A stretch of 7,693 bases of DNA from an uncultured Eubacteriales bacterium (lineage in GTDB: Bacteria; Bacillota; Clostridia; Oscillospirales; Acutalibacteraceae). Shown here in pieces: positions 1-3,642 of this stretch. Every line of letters begins with the position of its first letter. Position 1 is the first letter of the stretch. Made by a program: the position numbers and the translations under genes. Below the pieces are notes generated by a model that saw nothing but the letters and a program-made list of their open reading frames with translations, had not been told where the DNA came from and did not search any database. The stretch is taken from NCBI GenBank assembly GCA_934486755.1, contig CAKSQT010000076.1, forward strand, positions 1-7,693, read 5' to 3'.

Positions 1-35
1 GTACCAAACGGTACTGCCCGTGCTTTTTATTTTTT
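1..35. terminator. Rho-independent terminator, left arm cut by the window edge
   Basis: GTACC (1-5), the loop AAAC (6-9) and GGTAC (10-14) form a perfect hairpin tip. The right arm continues as TGCCCGTGC (15-23) and runs into a tract with 11 T in 12 bases (24-35). This is the 3' half of a strong plus-strand terminator whose 5' arm lies before base 1. A gene converging from the left would end here. On the minus strand the same hairpin lies directly after the LCP stop codon, so it is probably bidirectional. The G+C-rich lower stem is inferred, because only one arm is visible. Confidence 0.6.
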
Positions 36-38
36 ATA

Positions 39-1106
39 TTATCTTTTTTCAGTTGTATAAAAGGTATTCAAAACCGCCTCATATACCGACTCGCTGTCGG
101 GAGTAAATTCCACATATTCCTCGCCGAGCGCCGAAACTCCGTTTATTTTAACATACTGTATTGAGCTGCCGACGTTTGAAGTAAGGCAGCTGCTTGCAAG
201 ATACGTCACCTCGGGAAGTTGCAGATTGGTGCTTATATAGGGTGCCGCCTTGTTGTAATAAGAAGTCACCTTGGTGAAGTTGGACATCAGTTCGTTGCCC
301 GCTTTTGAGGCAAACGCGCCCAAAAACTGCTTCTGACGTTCAAGTCTGCGCGTACTTCCGTCTACGTCGCTACCGCGCGCACGTATGTATAACACGGCGT
401 TTTTACCTTTAAGCGTTACGCTCTGACCCTGTTTAAAACTCTCTATGGTTTCAAGCGAATTGACGGTGACGCCGCCAACCATATCGGTAAGCGTTCCCAC
501 GCCGTCCAGATCAACCGCAACGTAATAGTTGATATTCATTCCGTAGAGCAGACGTTTTACCGACACCGCAACGTTTTCACAGCTCTTTTCAGCGGTATTT
601 CCGTAGGCGTAAGCAAGGCAAAGCTGTTCCTTCTTAACGCCCGTGTAGTTGCCTTTCACCGAGTACATATTAACGTCAACCATAGTTTCCCTTGAAATCG
701 GGATTATCTTAACCGAGCCTGTCTTGGTATCAAGGCAGGCAACAAAAATCGCGTCAGCCTGTCCGTTCTTGCCGTAGGTGTCGTTTTTATTGATTTTTTC
801 CTTGTCTATACCCATAAAGAGTATGCTTACAACATCTTCATTCAAATAATAGCGCGTGCCTTTGTAATCTATAACGCTGCCGTCATCGGCAATATCGTCG
901 GCTATGTCGGCGGGAACCGAAACCTGTCGGTCGCCCGAACGGAATCGGTTTTTACCTATATAATTCAATATAAAATAGGTCGAAACAAGACAGAGCAATA
1001 TGCCGACAACACAGCAGGCGATTATTATGCCCGCCTTAGCCCCTTTCCCGAGCTTTTTCGGCTGAGCCTCGTGCTTGCCGACCGTATTATTTTGTTCGTT
1101 GGTCAT
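39..1106 (-). CDS. LytR-CpsA-Psr (LCP) family cell-wall polymer ligase
   Basis: This is a 355-residue membrane protein of the LCP family. These enzymes transfer undecaprenyl-pyrophosphate-linked polymers (teichoic acid, capsule, other wall glycans) to peptidoglycan on the outer face of the membrane. A lysine-rich cytoplasmic tail (1-24) precedes one membrane segment (about 25-48), and the LCP domain begins near residue 91 (SILFMGID). Family landmarks are visible: the acidic GQADAI at 115-120, PISRETMVD at 136-144 with the lipid-phosphate arginine R139 and D144, GGVTVN at 211-216, and the terminal D..R..RQ motif (D249, R254, R257, Q258). The ATG is well placed: GAAGGAG lies nine bases upstream, inside the end of the sortase gene. 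The first 20 bases overlap the sortase, so the two genes are probably co-transcribed and translationally coupled. The polymer it attaches cannot be read from sequence; the neighbouring glycosyltransferases suggest an exopolysaccharide. The family call is secure. Confidence 0.93.
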   Translation of the reverse strand: MTNEQNNTVGKHEAQPKKLGKGAKAGIIIACCVVGILLCLVSTYFILNYIGKNRFRSGDRQVSVPADIADDIADDGSVIDYKGTRYYLNEDVVSILFMGIDKEKINKNDTYGKNGQADAIFVACLDTKTGSVKIIPISRETMVDVNMYSVKGNYTGVKKEQLCLAYAYGNTAEKSCENVAVSVKRLLYGMNINYYVAVDLDGVGTLTDMVGGVTVNSLETIESFKQGQSVTLKGKNAVLYIRARGSDVDGSTRRLERQKQFLGAFASKAGNELMSNFTKVTSYYNKAAPYISTNLQLPEVTYLASSCLTSNVGSSIQYVKINGVSALGEEYVEFTPDSESVYEAVLNTFYTTEKR

Positions 1107-1842
1107 TTATCAGTACTCCTTCAACAAGATACCGCTCGGTATCCACACTTGTGCAGGTGCTGAGTGTTATAATTCGGCTGTCGGTATTAACGGCAACCCC
1201 GTCGCGCACGTTTTTCACCATTGAGCTGGGTTCAAGCGTCTGATTAATAAAGGAAGCAAACTCGTTTTCGTCAGAAAAGTTGAAAGAATTGAGAATGTGC
1301 CTGTCATCATACAGAAAAGCGCTGTAAATCTTGTAGGTCAGCACGTGACCTGGGGTGTAAATATAAATAGTGTCGTGCTCATTGAAAAACTGCTTGTTGC
1401 GGAACTTTTTGAGTTTTCCGAACATTGAGCCGTTTATCATATTATGCCCGTAAATTACGGTATTAGGATCGGTAAAATCCTTATTATTGATTTTTTGTAT
1501 ATATATCGCGCCCGCGCTTTTACGCACCTTTTCTTCATTGTGGGTAAGATAGAAGTCCTCCGCGTCGTCAGAGCTTTGCAAAACGGGATACTCAATGTCC
1601 ATATTCGGAATTGAAATCCAGCCGCATATATCGGGATTTTTCGCCTGCAATTCGGCAAAATTAACGGGATTGTCGGGCAAATCCTCCGCGCTATCGGTCG
1701 AGGAAACGGGCTTGGGGGACGGAGTGTTGTTCTTCTGCGGAATAAAGTGCAATATCAAAATCACCGCGCTCACGGCGAATACCGCCGCCGCTGCCGCCAT
1801 TATAATGATCCATTTTAATTTACGTTTTTGCGTAATAAACAC
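1087..1842 (-). CDS. srtB: Class B sortase (membrane cysteine transpeptidase)
   Basis: This 251-residue sortase would cleave a sorting signal in a secreted protein and link that protein to the wall. A short basic N-terminus (KRKLK, 6-10) and a membrane segment (about 11-34) form a type II anchor. A Ser/Pro-rich linker (38-60) follows, then the catalytic domain. The stretch NFAELQAKNPDICGWI (61-76) and YPVLQS (85-90) are typical of class B, as is YGHNM (131-135). The triad is complete: H133, C230 in TLSTC (226-230) and R237. The start is GTG at 1842. It keeps the basic anchor residues, but its AAAGGA lies only two bases upstream and the inferred transcript leader is about nine bases. The ATG at codon 15 (1800) would lose the positive charges. 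It is first in an operon with the LCP gene. No sorting-signal substrate protein is present in the window. The srtB name refers to class, not orthology to the heme-uptake enzyme. Confidence 0.92.
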   Translation of the reverse strand: MFITQKRKLKWIIIMAAAAAVFAVSAVILILHFIPQKNNTPSPKPVSSTDSAEDLPDNPVNFAELQAKNPDICGWISIPNMDIEYPVLQSSDDAEDFYLTHNEEKVRKSAGAIYIQKINNKDFTDPNTVIYGHNMINGSMFGKLKKFRNKQFFNEHDTIYIYTPGHVLTYKIYSAFLYDDRHILNSFNFSDENEFASFINQTLEPSSMVKNVRDGVAVNTDSRIITLSTCTSVDTERYLVEGVLINDQRTK

Positions 1843-1857
1843 CGTCCTTTAAGTGTT

Positions 1858-1887
1858 ATTATAGAACAAAAACATCTGTCGTGTCAA
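1858..1887 (-). promoter_or_regulatory. Sigma-A-type promoter for the sortase-LCP operon
   Basis: Read on the minus strand, a perfect TTGACA (1887-1882) is followed by an 18-base spacer and a perfect TATAAT (1863-1858). Transcription should begin near 1851, leaving a leader of about nine bases before the GTG start of the sortase. It is divergent from the promoter at 1924-1952, and the two -35 boxes are 36 bases apart. The two consensus hexamers imply strong basal expression unless something represses it. Confidence 0.82.
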
Positions 1888-1913
1888 CACAAGGCGGCAA
1901 ATATTCGGAATAA

Positions 1914-1952
1914 AATGTTTGTGTTTACATTATGTTGTTTAAATGTTATAAT
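1914..1952 (+). repeat. Shared promoter block, copy 1
   Basis: This 39-base block matches 3544-3582 at 29 of 39 positions with no gaps (constant offset 1630). It holds three half-sites: AATGT at 1914-1918, ACATT at 1927-1931 and AATGT at 1942-1946, with spacers of 8 and 10 bases. The -35 and -10 boxes lie inside it. Part of the identity is ordinary promoter sequence (TTTACA, TGnTATAAT). The upstream AATGTTT and the TT directly after the -35 are not required by the promoter consensus and suggest a common regulator-binding site. The function is inference. Confidence 0.6.
1924..1952 (+). promoter_or_regulatory. Promoter of the GT2-DUF2304 operon
   Basis: The -35 box TTTACA (1924-1929), a 17-base spacer and the consensus -10 TATAAT (1947-1952) are preceded by the extended -10 TG at 1944-1945. 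The predicted start near 1959 lies downstream of the ATG at 1932. That excludes the longest reading of the next gene and supports initiation at 1989. Confidence 0.85.
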
Positions 1953-1988
1953 ACTTCCAGACGTTTTAAATGCAGAATGGAGTCCAAT

Positions 1989-2696
1989 ATGAAGGTTTTA
2001 ATAATTATTCCTGCATATAATGAACAGGATAATATCGAACGCGTTGTGAAAAGTTTAAAAACCAATTGTCCTCAATATGACTATTTAATAGTAAACGACT
2101 GCTCAGTCGATGCCACTCCGGAAATTTGCGACGAAAATGATTACAATCACATTGATTTGTGCTGTAATTTAGGAATCGGCGGCGGCGTACAAAGCGGATA
2201 CATCTACGCCGCAAGGTACGGGTATGATTGCGCCGTCCAGATAGACGGAGACGGTCAGCACGATCCGGCATACATTTCAAAAATAATCGAACCTATCGAA
2301 AGCGGAAAAGCCGATATCGTTATCGGGTCGCGTTTTATAACAAAAGAGGGATTTCAATCCAGCGGTATGCGGCGATTTGGAATCAATTTTTTGAGTCTTC
2401 TGATAAAAATAATATCAAAGTGCCGTGTTTATGATGTCACGAGCGGTTTCAGAGCTGTAAACAGGGAATTTATAAAGTTTTTTTCAAAAGAATATGCTGA
2501 TGATTATCCGGAACCGGAAGCAATAGTTTCGGCAAGCCTTATGGGTGCACGAATTTCCGAAGTTCCTGTTATTATGCGAGAGCGTGTTGGCGGAGTTTCT
2601 TCTATCAGTCCTATCAAATCTGTTTATTATATGATAAAAGTTTCTCTTTCTATTTTGCTATACAGATTGATTTTTAAAGGCGGTGCTAAAAAATGA
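1989..2696 (+). CDS. GT2 glycosyltransferase, polyprenyl-phosphate sugar synthase-like
   Basis: This is a 235-residue GT-A fold enzyme of the dolichyl-phosphate-mannose synthase-like group of family GT2. Members move a sugar from a nucleotide donor to a polyprenyl phosphate at the inner membrane face. Visible motifs are PAYNE (8-12), NDCSVD (36-41), the metal and nucleotide site QIDGDGQHDP (84-93), GSRF (113-116), TSGFRAVNR (151-159), PEPE (174-177) and RERVGGVSSI (197-206). The hydrophobic, basic C-terminus (about 211-235) can sit on or in the membrane, but the double membrane helix of larger relatives is missing. The start is the ATG at 1989, with GGAG at 1979-1982 six bases upstream. Starting at 1932 would put the promoter -10 inside the gene. 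An ATGA overlap links it to the DUF2304 gene. By analogy with the streptococcal GacI/GacJ pair, the small partner may be needed for activity. Sugar identity is unknown. Confidence 0.88.
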   Translation: MKVLIIIPAYNEQDNIERVVKSLKTNCPQYDYLIVNDCSVDATPEICDENDYNHIDLCCNLGIGGGVQSGYIYAARYGYDCAVQIDGDGQHDPAYISKIIEPIESGKADIVIGSRFITKEGFQSSGMRRFGINFLSLLIKIISKCRVYDVTSGFRAVNREFIKFFSKEYADDYPEPEAIVSASLMGARISEVPVIMRERVGGVSSISPIKSVYYMIKVSLSILLYRLIFKGGAKK

Positions 2697-3052
2697 GTTT
2701 AACATTGAGAATATCTTTAATTATCGGCATTGCTTTTTATTTGCTTTTTATTATTTACCTTCTGAGAAATAAAAAATTAACACTTAAATACTCGCTTTTG
2801 TGGATACTCACGGCTGTCGTTATGCTTGTTATGTCAGTTTTCCCGAAACTCGTTAATCTTATTGCGGAATGTATAGGGGTAGTATCCTCCATTAATGCTA
2901 TTTTTATGGCATTCATATTTATGATATTGCTTATTCTTATTTCGCTGAGTTCTATTGTCTCAAAACAACATAAGCAAATTAAGACACTCATTCAGCATCT
3001 TGCTATACTTAATAGAGAAATAACTGAATTAAAGGACAGTGTTAGAAAATAG
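2693..3052 (+). CDS. DUF2304-type small membrane protein, partner of the upstream GT2
   Basis: This 119-residue protein has three predicted membrane segments (about 6-24, 33-50 and 64-88), a basic loop RNKKLTLKY at 25-33, and a polar C-terminal helix (90-117) with coiled-coil character that should face the cytoplasm. Size, topology and position directly after a DPM-like GT2 match the DUF2304 family. From memory, the streptococcal GacJ protein, which stimulates the GT2 enzyme GacI, is a protein of this kind. A role as membrane anchor or activator of the upstream enzyme is therefore the best inference, with lipid-linked sugar flipping as an alternative. Its ATG overlaps the preceding stop by four bases (ATGA at 2693-2696), a sign of coupled translation and fixed stoichiometry. 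A terminator hairpin follows ten bases after the stop. Confidence 0.82.
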   Translation: MSLTLRISLIIGIAFYLLFIIYLLRNKKLTLKYSLLWILTAVVMLVMSVFPKLVNLIAECIGVVSSINAIFMAFIFMILLILISLSSIVSKQHKQIKTLIQHLAILNREITELKDSVRK

Positions 3053-3062
3053 CAAATATATA

Positions 3063-3087
3063 GGGCAAGGATTTTTAATTCTTGCCC
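3063..3087. terminator. Bidirectional hairpin between converging genes
   Basis: GGGCAAG (3063-3069) pairs with CTTGCCC (3081-3087). The stem can extend inward by one G-T pair and three A-T pairs, to a TTT loop at 3074-3076, giving about 11 pairs. The flanks are AT-rich (ATAATTTTATATT after it on the plus strand) but contain no long T tract, so termination may be only moderate. It lies between the stop of the DUF2304 gene at 3052 and the stop of the opposing glycosyltransferase remnant at 3094, and can serve both. Confidence 0.75.
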
Positions 3088-3093
3088 ATAATT

Positions 3094-3525
3094 TTATATT
3101 GTTATGTTTTCCAATTTTTCTGCGGTTTTCTCCCACGTAAATCCTTCTTCAAGTCTTTTGTATGCTTTTTTTGTTGCCGAAGTGCGATAATCAGGATCCA
3201 TAGCCTTCTCAATAGCGGTTTTAATTTCCTGCTTGGTATTGCCGCGCGTTATAATTCCGTATTCGTCTCCTATAATTACTTCGCGCGCGCCGCCGTTATA
3301 AGTGGTTATAACAAATGTTTCCGTTGCGATTGCCTCCAAAACAGAGGTTGACATTCCCTCAGATACCGACGGCAAACAATATATGTCGGAACTTTTCAAA
3401 AGTGAGATTACGTGTTCAAAATCTATTCTGCCTAAAAAAGACGCATTTTTGCTTGCCTGACTTTTAAGTTCTTCCGCCTCCGGCCCATCTCCCGCATATA
3501 TCAAATAAATATCTTCTCTCCATTT
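3094..3525 (-). pseudogene. Truncated GT4-type glycosyltransferase, C-terminal domain only
   Basis: About 143 codons of the nucleotide-sugar-binding C-terminal half of a GT-B enzyme (family GT4, Glycos_transf_1) remain, against the usual 350-400 residues. Visible motifs are YAGDGPEAEEL (the common GDGPE turn), FLGRIDFEHVISLLKSSDIYCLPSVSEG, and the E-x7-E nucleotide-sugar motif EGMSTSVLE. Homology-like sequence (KWREDIYLIYAGDG) continues upstream of the only plausible start, a TTG at 3504, until a TAA at 3526-3528. The minus strand beyond that shows no glycosyltransferase-like sequence in the same frame. The acceptor-binding N-terminal domain is therefore missing and the product should be inactive as a transferase. 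No good ribosome site precedes the TTG: GGAG lies about 13 bases away. The retained half is otherwise intact, suggesting a recent loss. The 5' break abuts the promoter region of the fkp operon. A short expressed protein is possible but unlikely. Confidence 0.82.
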
Positions 3526-3543
3526 TTATTAAAATGTCATTTC

Positions 3544-3582
3544 AATGTTTATATTTACATTTAAACGCGCAAATGTTATAAT
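3544..3582 (+). repeat. Shared promoter block, copy 2
   Basis: This is the second copy of the block at 1914-1952, in the same orientation. Half-sites are AATGT (3544-3548), ACATT (3557-3561) and AATGT (3572-3576), with the same 8- and 10-base spacers. Identity is concentrated in AATGTTT, TTTACATT and AAATGTTATAATA. The nine bases following TTTACATT match at only one position, so only selected positions are conserved. Duplication with divergence, or selection on binding sites, could both explain this. Confidence 0.6.
3554..3582 (+). promoter_or_regulatory. Promoter of the fkp operon
   Basis: TTTACA (3554-3559), a 17-base spacer and TATAAT (3577-3582), with the extended -10 TG at 3574-3575. 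Its architecture is identical to the promoter at 1924-1952. Transcription should begin near 3589 and cover fkp and at least the two following GT2 genes, since no terminator is visible between them. Confidence 0.85.
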
Positions 3583-3642
3583 AACTGTAAAATGTAAAGA
3601 TACTTATGTCATCCTTATACTAGCAATTATTCGGAGAAAAAT

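Larger units (their letters stand above)
3526..3642. other. Intergenic region between the GT4 remnant and fkp
   Basis: This short AT-rich stretch carries the fkp-operon promoter and a cluster of AATGT/ACATT pentamers: AATGT at 3533, 3544, 3572 and 3591, and ACATT at 3557. The first two AATGT copies are 11 bases apart, about one helical turn. The predicted leader of roughly 54 bases (from about 3589) shows no convincing hairpin or riboswitch. GGAG at 3633-3636 is six bases before the fkp ATG. Confidence 0.6.

Noticed and set aside
1595..1852. Plus-strand open frame of 85 codons opposite the sortase
   Set aside because: It lies fully antisense to a gene with a complete catalytic triad, lacks recognisable motifs, and is the complement of the Ala-rich membrane segment.
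1902..1912. Small palindrome TATTC-G-GAATA between the divergent promoters
   Set aside because: Five-base arms in AT-rich DNA are expected by chance, and no second copy occurs at the fkp promoter. An operator cannot be claimed.
1914..1952. Invertible, phase-variable promoter as in Bacteroides capsule loci
   Set aside because: The two blocks are direct, not inverted, repeats. No flanking inverted repeats or recombinase gene are visible.
1932..1988. 19-codon N-terminal extension of the first GT2 gene
   Set aside because: The promoter -10 box (1947-1952) lies inside it, the residues do not resemble a GT2 N-terminus, and the ATG at 1989 has a proper GGAG.
3082..3351. Plus-strand open frame of 89 codons opposite the GT4 remnant
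   Set aside because: It is a Cys/Phe-rich shadow frame of a recognisable glycosyltransferase sequence and starts inside the terminator hairpin.
3589..3642. Possible riboswitch or attenuator in the fkp leader
   Set aside because: The leader is only about 54 bases and I found no stable stem or known aptamer pattern.
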